Shown here piece after piece: positions 36,186 through 43,390 of a stretch of DNA of 43,390 nucleotides (its first letter is position 1; each line of letters opens with the position of its first letter). The position numbers and the translations under genes were made by a program. The stretch lies in contig JAISHW010000025.1 in assembly GCA_031262365.1 (NCBI GenBank), positions 1 through 43,390 of the forward strand, read 5' to 3'. Below the pieces are notes generated by a model, which was given only the letters and a program-made list of their open reading frames with translations, did not search any database and was not told the origin of the DNA. Source of the DNA: Lentimicrobiaceae bacterium. Its GTDB lineage: Bacteria > Bacteroidota > Bacteroidia > Bacteroidales > F082.

Positions 36186-39100
36186 ATGAGAAATTTTTTA
36201 TTTCAAAAAAGATATTTGCACTGTTTTTGTTTGATTCTTTTTCTTGCTTATTCTCAATTCGTTGTTGGACAAACAAAAACGATTCCGGTAATCATTGATT
36301 GGGAGTATGTCGATATTAGCGCGCACTATTCGAACGACTCATTAGAAAAAATACTAGCACTCAATGAAGCCACTTTTTTTCAAAGCAACGAACAAGCACT
36401 CCCTTGGCAGCTGCTCAACATACAAACAACCGAAAACGTCAGAATCGATTTTATTAGCTGCGAACCGACACGAGCCGACACAATCGACTTAAACGTTTTT
36501 AATGAATTCGATTTCGCATTCGCACAACTAACAAATGATTTTGTAATCAAACAACACACCGCTCGAAACATCATTCGAACGTACATACAGCCACTAAAAA
36601 TTGAAAACGGCAAACTTATTCGTCTCGTTTCGGGTTTGTTAACATATACCGAAACACCGATAACAAAAAAACAAGACGAAATACCTTATACATCTTCTTC
36701 CGTACTTGCCGAAGGTGAATGGTACAAATTAGGAGTTACACAAAAAGGAATTTACAAAATCGCCTATCAAGATCTTATCGACTTGGGTATTGACGTTGCC
36801 ACGATCAATCCGAAACACATAAGCATTTTTGGTAATGGCGGTGCTGCTATGCCCGAAGCGAACCAAACTTACTATCCCGACGATTTAGCCGAAAATGCCA
36901 TTTTCATCTCAGGCGAAAACGACAACAAATTCGACGAAGAAGATGCTATTCTTTTTTACGGAGAAGAACCCATAGAATGGGTATATAATTCAAAATCACA
37001 ACAATACGAACACGCGACAAATGTTTATACCGATACTGTTTACTACTTTTTACGCGTCGATAATACAACTCTCGGAAAACGAATCCAAAATATCCCATTT
37101 ATTCAAGAAGAAGCAAGCAACACGATAACAGATTTTCACGATTATCTAATCCATAAAAAAGAAGAACAAAGCCCGGCTCCATTTGGTCGGCTTTGGGTGG
37201 GCGACATGATTTCGTCAGATGAGGTTTCGGAAATAAACCTACTCTTTCAAATACCGGGATTAATCAAGTCGCACAAAATAAAAACCGCAATCGAAACCGT
37301 AGGATATTCTAAAAAAAACATCTATTGGGACGCATTTGCCAACGGAACTCCAATAATCAAACATAAAATGATGAATTCTACCGGAGACCATTGGTTTTCA
37401 AGAATTTCGGCAGATACAAGTGCTTTCATTTCCGATTCCGAAAACATCAACATAAATCTTCGTATTGAAACTACCGTCAGCGCAAATTTTTGGATACATT
37501 ATGTACAGTTGAACTTTAGGAGAGCACTTCAATACAGCAATCAGACGTTCTTTTTTAGAATTTCGCCACAAGAATTTTCCGATAAACTATCGCAGTTAGA
37601 AATAAATGGTTATCATCAAAACATGATGATTTGGAATATTAGCGATCCTAAAAATATTGCTTCTGTCTATTTTGAATTGTCTGACAACAAAGCCATTTTC
37701 AAAGAACGATTTACAAGGCAACAAGAATACGTTGCATTCAATAATGATACATTTCTGTCCATAGCCTCCGGTCGAAAATTAGAAAATCAAAACTTACACC
37801 AACTCGGAAACGCAGATATGATTATTATTTGTCCGAAAGAGTGGATAGAACAAGGCGAAGAATTAGCTGATTTACACCAACAATTAGACGGATTGAACAC
37901 GATCGTTGTCGATGTCGAAGAAATATACAACGAATTCGGAAACGGCACTTGCGATCCAAGTAGCATCCGTAATTTTGTTAGAATGATATATACACGTTCC
38001 GACAAGAATTTAAAATATTTGCTGCTTTTCGGCGATACCTCATTCGACTTTCGTGATAAATTAGGCTACAATAGCAATAGCATTACCGCCTACCAATCAA
38101 AAGAATCGTTAAATGAAACATATTCTTATGTTACTGACGATTATTTCGCGCTGTTAGATTTAACAGAAGGTTACGAATGTTCGGGAACCGTTGATATTGG
38201 CGTTGGTCGATTGCCTGTCAACACAAAACAACAAGCCGTCGATATGGTAAATAAAATCAAACATTACTGTTTGGCGCAACAAACAATCGGACAATGGCGC
38301 AACAAAATGCTTGTCATGGCAGATGATGAAGATGGCAATGAATACGTCAATCAGTCAGAAAAATTAGCAATACAAATCGACACTTCAGCCAAAAACCTTG
38401 TTGTCAACAAACTCTATATCGATGCTTTTGAACAAATACGTGTTAGTGAAGGCTACCGTTATCCGGAAGCAAACAAAATACTTTTGAAAAAATTTGACGA
38501 AGGTTTATTTATTCTAAATTATATCGGACATGGAGGTGTACTAGGAATTACCGACGAAAAAGTTCTTACATCGGCAGATGCTATGAACTTGAAAAATGGC
38601 GACAAACTTCCATTTATGCTATCTGCTACCTGTGAAATGACGCGATTCGATGACCCAAGCATCGTTTCGTTAGGCGAACTGCTTATTTTAAATAAAAATG
38701 GCGGTATTATTGCTACATTCACAACCTCGCGCCCCGTATATCCAAGCCCTGCCAATAGTGCTTTAAGAGCATTTTACAAAGGTCTTTTTAAAAAAAATGG
38801 CGCGATTGCTACTTTGGGCGATGCCTTTATGAATGCTAAAAGCAATGCTTCTTATCTCTGCTTTCCACTGATAGGCGACCCCGCATTAAAACTCGCTTAT
38901 CCACAGAAAAAAATAATATGTACTTATGTTAAAACAAAAGAAAACGAAGGCATTCCTTCTTCCGACATACAAACAACTGTAAGTGCGATGGAAAGCCTTT
39001 TTGTTGAAGGACATATTACCGACCTTCAAGGAAATTTAGACACGCATTTCAACGGCTACCTCATTCCGCAATTATTCGATAAAAAATCTGTTTATCACAC

Positions 39101-40001
39101 ACTTGGAAATGATCCAAATAGTTTGGTGCAAACATTTCAACAGTTTGACAATGTGCTGCACAACGGCAAAGTGAGCGTCGAAAACGGCAAATTCAAATTC
39201 ATGTTCAAGCTGCCTCTCGATATTCGTTACGATACGGGCTACGCCAAATTAAGTCTGTACGCATACGACACGATCACATTTAAAGACGCAACAGGAACTT
39301 ACAACGATTTGTTTATAGGCGGAATAGCCAAAGACGTTGTTATTGACACACAAGGACCCGATATTACGCTTTACTGGAACGATCCGAGTTTTGTTTCCGG
39401 ACAAATTGTTGACGATAAAGGTACTTTATTTGCCGAATTTCATGATCCTCAAGGAATTCATTATTCCACAAATGCCATCGGGCGCGACATTACGCTTACA
39501 CACAACGAACAATCAAATTTGAGCCGGATAATAAACCATCTATTTGATCCGAAAACAGATGATTTTACACGTGGAAACCTAAAAGTAGACTTTACTTCAC
39601 TCGAAAACGGTGAACACCAACTGAAATTAAAAGCATGGGATCTTCACAACAACCTGTCTGAAAAAGAAATTCGATTCATTGTTGCAAAAACACATTCCGA
39701 TGCCATTTCGCACGTGCTCAACTACCCGAATCCGTTTAGAACAACGACTACTTTCTCGTTCGAAAACGACGATTTCGAAACAATTTTCGATGTGTTAATC
39801 GATATTTTCGATATCTACGGCAACCATATCATTCAACTAAAAGGCGAAAAACACCCTCATGTAAAAGATATTTTAGAATGGGACGGCAAAGATGCCAGAG
39901 GAAACATTCTTGGTTCAGGAACATATATTTACCGCGTTATTGTCAGCAACGAAAAAGGAATGCGAAAAATATTTAACCAACGCTTGGTTTACATTCGTTA
40001 A
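36186..40001 (+). CDS. Second PorU-like C25 sortase (tandem paralog)
   Basis: A 1271-residue paralog of the upstream gene. A signal peptide (1-29, ending VVGQ) leads to the same region, EWYKLGVTQKGIYKIAYQDL near 180-200. It keeps His782 in YIGHGGV and Cys816 in ATCEMTRFDD, at exactly the same residue numbers as the upstream protein, and it has the same C-terminal sorting-domain layout with YPNPF, WDGKDARGNILGSGTYIYRV and LVYIR. It diverges in between: canonical GREWYGDLF is replaced by FGRLWVGDM. Both catalytic residues being kept suggests an active enzyme. The start is three bases after the upstream stop, so translation is likely coupled. Whether it is a second sortase with its own clients or a helper is unknown. 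Confidence 0.85.
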   Translation: MRNFLFQKRYLHCFCLILFLAYSQFVVGQTKTIPVIIDWEYVDISAHYSNDSLEKILALNEATFFQSNEQALPWQLLNIQTTENVRIDFISCEPTRADTIDLNVFNEFDFAFAQLTNDFVIKQHTARNIIRTYIQPLKIENGKLIRLVSGLLTYTETPITKKQDEIPYTSSSVLAEGEWYKLGVTQKGIYKIAYQDLIDLGIDVATINPKHISIFGNGGAAMPEANQTYYPDDLAENAIFISGENDNKFDEEDAILFYGEEPIEWVYNSKSQQYEHATNVYTDTVYYFLRVDNTTLGKRIQNIPFIQEEASNTITDFHDYLIHKKEEQSPAPFGRLWVGDMISSDEVSEINLLFQIPGLIKSHKIKTAIETVGYSKKNIYWDAFANGTPIIKHKMMNSTGDHWFSRISADTSAFISDSENININLRIETTVSANFWIHYVQLNFRRALQYSNQTFFFRISPQEFSDKLSQLEINGYHQNMMIWNISDPKNIASVYFELSDNKAIFKERFTRQQEYVAFNNDTFLSIASGRKLENQNLHQLGNADMIIICPKEWIEQGEELADLHQQLDGLNTIVVDVEEIYNEFGNGTCDPSSIRNFVRMIYTRSDKNLKYLLLFGDTSFDFRDKLGYNSNSITAYQSKESLNETYSYVTDDYFALLDLTEGYECSGTVDIGVGRLPVNTKQQAVDMVNKIKHYCLAQQTIGQWRNKMLVMADDEDGNEYVNQSEKLAIQIDTSAKNLVVNKLYIDAFEQIRVSEGYRYPEANKILLKKFDEGLFILNYIGHGGVLGITDEKVLTSADAMNLKNGDKLPFMLSATCEMTRFDDPSIVSLGELLILNKNGGIIATFTTSRPVYPSPANSALRAFYKGLFKKNGAIATLGDAFMNAKSNASYLCFPLIGDPALKLAYPQKKIICTYVKTKENEGIPSSDIQTTVSAMESLFVEGHITDLQGNLDTHFNGYLIPQLFDKKSVYHTLGNDPNSLVQTFQQFDNVLHNGKVSVENGKFKFMFKLPLDIRYDTGYAKLSLYAYDTITFKDATGTYNDLFIGGIAKDVVIDTQGPDITLYWNDPSFVSGQIVDDKGTLFAEFHDPQGIHYSTNAIGRDITLTHNEQSNLSRIINHLFDPKTDDFTRGNLKVDFTSLENGEHQLKLKAWDLHNNLSEKEIRFIVAKTHSDAISHVLNYPNPFRTTTTFSFENDDFETIFDVLIDIFDIYGNHIIQLKGEKHPHVKDILEWDGKDARGNILGSGTYIYRVIVSNEKGMRKIFNQRLVYIR

Positions 40002-40042
40002 AACTTAAATTTTCAAGTACAATATTATTCAGTAATAATCGT

Positions 40043-40050
40043 TAATTTTG
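40043..40050 (+). promoter_or_regulatory. -7 promoter element for porV
   Basis: TAATTTTG, exact match to TAnnTTTG, 32 bases before the porV ATG, in the 80-base gap after the second porU-like gene. porV can therefore be made apart from the sortases. Confidence 0.5.
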
Positions 40051-40081
40051 CATAGTAATTATCCACTTTTTTAACAACTAT

Positions 40082-41278
40082 ATGAAGTTTAGAACACTTA
40101 TTTTAACCGCTCTGATTCTTGTTGGTTTTCAATCATTTGGACAGAGTAATTATGGAAACCTTTCCGGAAAAGAATTAAATACCATTACAACAGCAGTTCC
40201 TTTCATGCTTATTTCACCCGATGCCCGCGCAGGTGCCATGGGTGATGTAGGTGTATCTACGGCTCCCGACGTTTACTCAATGCACTGGAACCCTGCAAAA
40301 TACGCATGGATGGAAAAAGAAATGAGTGTGGGTTTGGGTTATAGTCCTTGGTTGCGCAACCTTGTTCCTGACATGAATTTGGCATATCTTGCTTTTGCTA
40401 TGCGTATCAACGACATGTCGGCTGTTGCCGCTACATTAAGATATTTTTCGCTTGGAGATATTCAATTTACCGACGAACAAGGGGAAGATATTGGAAGCTA
40501 TGCGCCTAACGAATTTGCAATAGACGCTACATACTCTCGCAAACTGACTGAAAATTTATCAGCTGCCGTTGCCGGACGTTTCATCTACTCGCACCTTACA
40601 CAAGGACAAGGAGAAGGATCTAAAGCAGGTACATCTATTGCCGCCGACGTGAGTGTTTATTGGCAAAAAGACGTAAACTGGTTCAATAATATGGATGCCC
40701 GTTTTGCTTGGGGAGTCAACATTTCGAATATCGGTAGCAAAGTCAATTACAACAATACCAGTATTAAAAAAGACTTTATTCCGACTAATTTAAGATTCGG
40801 ACCTACATTAACATTAAACATCGACGAGTACAACTCAGTATTAATTAGCATTGATATTAATAAACTTTTAGTACCAACTTCGCCAATTTACGAATTAGAC
40901 TCTGTAAGTGGAGATTATGTAATTGTTGACGGAAAAGATCGCGATGTCTCTCCTGTCGTCGGCATGATTCAATCATTTTACGATGCTCCGGGCGGATTCA
41001 GCGAAGAATTACGAGAGTTTAGCTATTCTTTTGGTACCGAATACTGGTACAATAAAACCTTTGCGATTCGTGCCGGTTATTTTCACGAAGACAAAACCAA
41101 AGGAAACCGTAAATATTTTACATTAGGAGCAGGACTTCGTTACAATGTATTTGCACTCGATTGTTCTTATTTAATTCCTGTACAAACAAAGGGAGTTACA
41201 GGAACCAGTCCGCTCGAAGGCACGATACGTTTCAACCTTACATTCGACATTCCAACAAAAAAAAGTCGCGCTAATTAA
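40082..41278 (+). CDS. porV: Type IX secretion outer-membrane protein PorV
   Basis: A 398-residue FadL-like outer-membrane beta-barrel that carries cargo from the SprA translocon to PorU. A signal peptide (1-20, ending SFGQ) is followed by the PorV hallmark TTAVPFMLISPDARAGAMGDVGVSTAPDVYSMHWNPAKYAWM, spread over about 36-78. Alternating aromatic and polar residues continue, and the end is a barrel strand, GTIRFNLTFDI, followed by a short basic tail. Next to the two PorU-like genes it completes the attachment module. A hairpin terminator follows. Confidence 0.95.
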   Translation: MKFRTLILTALILVGFQSFGQSNYGNLSGKELNTITTAVPFMLISPDARAGAMGDVGVSTAPDVYSMHWNPAKYAWMEKEMSVGLGYSPWLRNLVPDMNLAYLAFAMRINDMSAVAATLRYFSLGDIQFTDEQGEDIGSYAPNEFAIDATYSRKLTENLSAAVAGRFIYSHLTQGQGEGSKAGTSIAADVSVYWQKDVNWFNNMDARFAWGVNISNIGSKVNYNNTSIKKDFIPTNLRFGPTLTLNIDEYNSVLISIDINKLLVPTSPIYELDSVSGDYVIVDGKDRDVSPVVGMIQSFYDAPGGFSEELREFSYSFGTEYWYNKTFAIRAGYFHEDKTKGNRKYFTLGAGLRYNVFALDCSYLIPVQTKGVTGTSPLEGTIRFNLTFDIPTKKSRAN

Positions 41279-41304
41279 GTTCTAAATAGAAAAATCCACA
41301 ACAC

Positions 41305-41345
41305 AAAAAAAGCATGAGATGAAACGAGTCTGATGCTTTTTTTTT
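41305..41345 (+). terminator. Rho-independent terminator after porV
   Basis: AAAAAAAGCAT (41305-41315) pairs with ATGCTTTTTTT (41333-41345) around a 17-base loop, and T residues follow. Confidence 0.8.
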
Positions 41346-41375
41346 GTTTTCAAATAAGCTATTTTAGTACATTTG
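41343..41375 (+). promoter_or_regulatory. Promoter of the calycin-like lipoprotein gene
   Basis: TTTG at 41343-41346 and TACATTTG at 41368-41375 match both Bacteroidota boxes with a 21-base gap. The start codon is 35 bases further on. It overlaps the tail of the porV terminator. Confidence 0.6.
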
Positions 41376-41409
41376 CAGTCATTAATCATTTAATCAATAA
41401 ATAATACGT

Positions 41410-41898
41410 ATGAAAAAGTATTTCATTTTATTAGCAGTAGCATTAGTAGTAGGATTCACCGCATGCAACAAAGACCAAGACGATGACGAGCCAAACAAAC
41501 CAGCTACCGATGTAACAACCTCGATTGCAGGTGTATACACCGGCGAGATCAAGTTAGCCGAATCTGTTGTAGCACAAGATGTTGCAATTACACTTACACG
41601 CGAAGACGACACACAGATGACCATTTCGATGAACGAAACAATTGAAGTTCCTCTTATGGGACAACTTCCTCTTGATGTACAGTGCGAAAACGCTCTTGTT
41701 ACATTATCCGGACAAACATATACTGTTTCGGGAGAAACTGCTGTAGCATTGGATTTAGGAACCGGTTTAACCGACTATAACGTTGACATTATCGGTACCG
41801 TTGAAAATGATGCGGCTGACTTTGCCATCACAATTACGATGGGCGTTGCTCCTATTACAGTACAATTTACCGGAACAAAAAATATAACAGAACCGTAA
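41410..41898 (+). CDS. Calycin-like small lipoprotein
   Basis: A 162-residue lipoprotein: signal MKKYFILLAVALVVGFTACNK, lipidated at Cys19. An acidic linker (DQDDDEPNK) leads to a beta-rich domain of about 120 residues beginning SIAGVYTGEIKLAE and ending ITVQFTGTKN. The pattern fits the putative calycin-like beta-barrel family of Bacteroidota, which has no known ligand; I give this as likely, not certain. Own promoter, and a strong hairpin about 100 bases past the stop. Confidence 0.75.
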   Translation: MKKYFILLAVALVVGFTACNKDQDDDEPNKPATDVTTSIAGVYTGEIKLAESVVAQDVAITLTREDDTQMTISMNETIEVPLMGQLPLDVQCENALVTLSGQTYTVSGETAVALDLGTGLTDYNVDIIGTVENDAADFAITITMGVAPITVQFTGTKNITEP

Positions 41899-41989
41899 CC
41901 GGTCATGACTTTCCTCTGAAACCATTACAGGTAATATATGTTCTATTTACCGGTGATAAAATGGTTTACACACAAGATTAAACAAAATT

Positions 41990-42035
41990 AAACAAGCAAA
42001 CCGCTCTGAAGTTTTTTCGAGCGGTTTGCTTGTTT
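41990..42035. terminator. Strong bidirectional terminator
   Basis: AAACAAGCAAACCGCTC and GAGCGGTTTGCTTGTTT form a perfect 17-bp stem with a 12-base loop. A palindrome AAAGGGT-ca-ACCCTTT follows at 42039-42054. Confidence 0.9.
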
Positions 42036-42115
42036 AATAAAGGGTCAACCCTTTTAAGTTTATTGGCTTAATGGTCAAAACAGATGATGAAAACGCTGTA
42101 ATCAATTGATTTATA

Positions 42116-42123
42116 TATATTTG
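42116..42123 (+). promoter_or_regulatory. Orphan -7-like element pointing into the ATPase relic
   Basis: TATATTTG is an exact TAnnTTTG match on the plus strand, but the only gene past it runs the other way (relic from 42141). It may be a leftover promoter of a gene displaced by the insertion, or chance in an A+T-rich stretch. Confidence 0.3.
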
Positions 42124-42140
42124 TAGTAAATAAACGATTA

Positions 42141-43281
42141 TCAATTTTTCAAACATCCGACAGGCACGATCAGCACGCCGTCCTTACGGCAATAGGCATA
42201 CTCGCCACCGGTCAGAACCATCAGGAATGAAGGCTCGCGCATTTTTTTCGTGTCGATTTTCGCACGCAGTTTCAGCAGATTGGTTGCCGCTTCTTCAATC
42301 TGTTTCTGTCCGAGTTTTACCTCAATAGCTCCCCAACGACCATCACGTAACTGCACAATCATATCAATTTCCAATTCACTTTTATCGCGATAATGGAATA
42401 CGTCTCCATCGTTATGCTGCGCATAGACCCTCACATCGCGGGCACACATAGCTTCAAACAGAAAACCAAAATACTCGAAATCCTGTAAAATGGCTTCGGG
42501 ATTGGTACGCATCACAGCCGTTGCAATTGACGGATCAACGAACAATCGTTTCGGCGAGGTACGGATAGCCGTTTTGGAACGCAACGAAGGCGACCAAGCA
42601 GGCATATCCTCCACCACAAAAATCCGCCGCAAAGCGTTGTAATAGGAAGAGAATGTCTTGTCAGTGATAGTTGTCTCGGTACTTTCTATATCGCCCAGAA
42701 TGGTCTGCATCGTGGTCATCGTTGCAATATTCCGTGCCAGTGAACGCAAAAGCAAACGAACGCGTGTCGGGTCTTTTTCCACATCGTCTACCCGTGAAAC
42801 ATCATGATTGATAACAGCCTCGACATAATCTACCGACATACGCAAGGCAACCTTGTCGGGCTTACCTATGGTAGCCGGAAAACCTCCGCGACACAAGGCA
42901 AACGCAATCTGCTCAATGCTCATGGTCGAAACACCCTCAATGTCGTGCTGTCCGTCGAAAAGATCCGCCAACGATACCGCACCGTTCGATTCTCGTGACT
43001 CGTAAAGACTCATCGGGCGCATTGTGATTCTTGCGAATCGTCCCGTTCCCGTGTGTGCCGTTACATCGTCTGCCGGAACCGCCGAACCTGTCAAGATGAA
43101 TTGCCCTGGTTCGCCTCGTTTATCCACCTCGAAACGCACAGCATCCCAAAGAACAGGAGCCATTTGCCACTCATCGATAAGACGGGGTATCTCACCTCGC
43201 AACAACAGAGACGGCTTGGTATCAGCCATCTCCTGATAGGAACGGGCGCGATCGGGATCTTGTAGATAGATAATGTCTCGT
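42141..43281 (-). pseudogene. 5'-truncated AAA+ ATPase of the DUF4143 type
   Basis: The frame encodes the Walker B, sensor and C-terminal parts of a DUF4143 ATPase: PRLIDEWQMAP (about 13-23 counted from the Met at 43229), FILTGSAVP, GRFARITMRPMSLYES, and a C-terminal nuclease-like end with SELEIDMIV and GAIEVKLG. Upstream of that Met the frame still reads homologous residues (GRDIIYLQDPDRARSYQEM), then runs into a stop near 43306. The expected N-terminus with the Walker A loop is absent, so the ATPase cannot bind ATP normally. Base composition is visibly richer in G+C than all neighbours. It is probably an acquired, decaying gene. The left breakpoint is inferred from family recall. Confidence 0.75.
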
Positions 43282-43390
43282 CCTAAAAAAAGTTTACAGG
43301 TTAATAATTAAATACTGTTATAACTTTACAAATGTTTTTTAGTCCTGTCATTGCTTTGCAAAGGAAGCATTTTTTGATAATAATTCTTCC
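43282..43390. other. A+T-rich end of window, no gene recognised
   Basis: This stretch lies where the missing N-terminal half of the ATPase should be. It has several stops in every frame examined and a short palindromic GCTTTGCAAAG near 43350. It may belong to whatever replaced the 5' part of the gene, continuing outside the window. Confidence 0.4.

Noticed and set aside
36186-40001. Reading the second C25 protein as a secreted gingipain protease and not a PorU paralog
   Set aside because: It has the same length, N-terminal PorU region and C-terminal layout as the adjacent PorU, and lacks the short prodomain and protease layout of gingipains.
1-43390. CRISPR array, tRNA or rRNA genes
   Set aside because: No regularly spaced direct repeats, no tRNA-like cloverleaf and no conserved ribosomal RNA segments were seen by eye. 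A covariance-model search would be needed to exclude small RNAs.

Overview
The window looks like chromosomal DNA from a member of the Bacteroidota, probably Bacteroidales-like. It is A+T rich. Genes are preceded by the -7 element typical of this phylum (TAnnTTTG) and mostly lack obvious Shine-Dalgarno sequences. It carries type IX secretion genes (gldJ, two porU-like genes, porV), a secreted protein with a type IX sorting domain, and phylum-typical families: DUF349, DUF3276, DUF5683, a long LepB, and the BatA-type N-terminus. No tRNA, rRNA, CRISPR array or intact insertion sequence was recognised.

Layout. Positions 1-120 hold one copy of a roughly 120-bp inverted-repeat element, followed on the minus strand by a very large multi-PAS hybrid histidine kinase. 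Next, also on the minus strand, is a restriction-modification pair (HindVP-like endonuclease, then cytosine-5 methyltransferase), bounded on one side by an imperfect palindrome that resembles an integron attC site. It is followed by a small lipoprotein gene whose start codon appears to have become ATA. From 6854 to 12532 runs a conserved minus-strand housekeeping cluster: ppiB, lepB, a small lipoprotein, dapB, DUF5683, parB, parA. A decayed stretch (12533-13217) holds a strong promoter, a possible small peptide gene and the tail of a lost type IX cargo gene; an intact type IX cargo gene follows. A mosaic of dispersed palindromes (14715-15039) leads to minus-strand genes for a PUR-like DUF3276 protein, a lipoprotein, a flavodiiron protein, ParC and a BatA/von Willebrand protein.

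From 22857 the plus strand carries a DUF349 protein, aroC and an AsmA-family protein whose tail is an exact 11-residue repeat. A second copy of the 120-bp element fills the gap to the convergent murF. The type IX locus follows: gldJ (minus), then divergently porU, a second porU-like gene and porV (plus). The two PorU-like proteins are almost the same length (1270 and 1271 residues) and have the predicted catalytic His and Cys at the same residue numbers (782 and 816). The window ends with a calycin-like lipoprotein and a 5'-truncated DUF4143 ATPase gene of visibly higher G+C content, probably acquired.

How the genes work together. PorV binds cargo arriving at the outer membrane, PorU is the cell-surface sortase that removes the C-terminal signal, and GldJ is a lipoprotein needed by the same machinery. 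The protein at 13218 is a probable client. The tandem second sortase-like protein is the most unusual part of the window.
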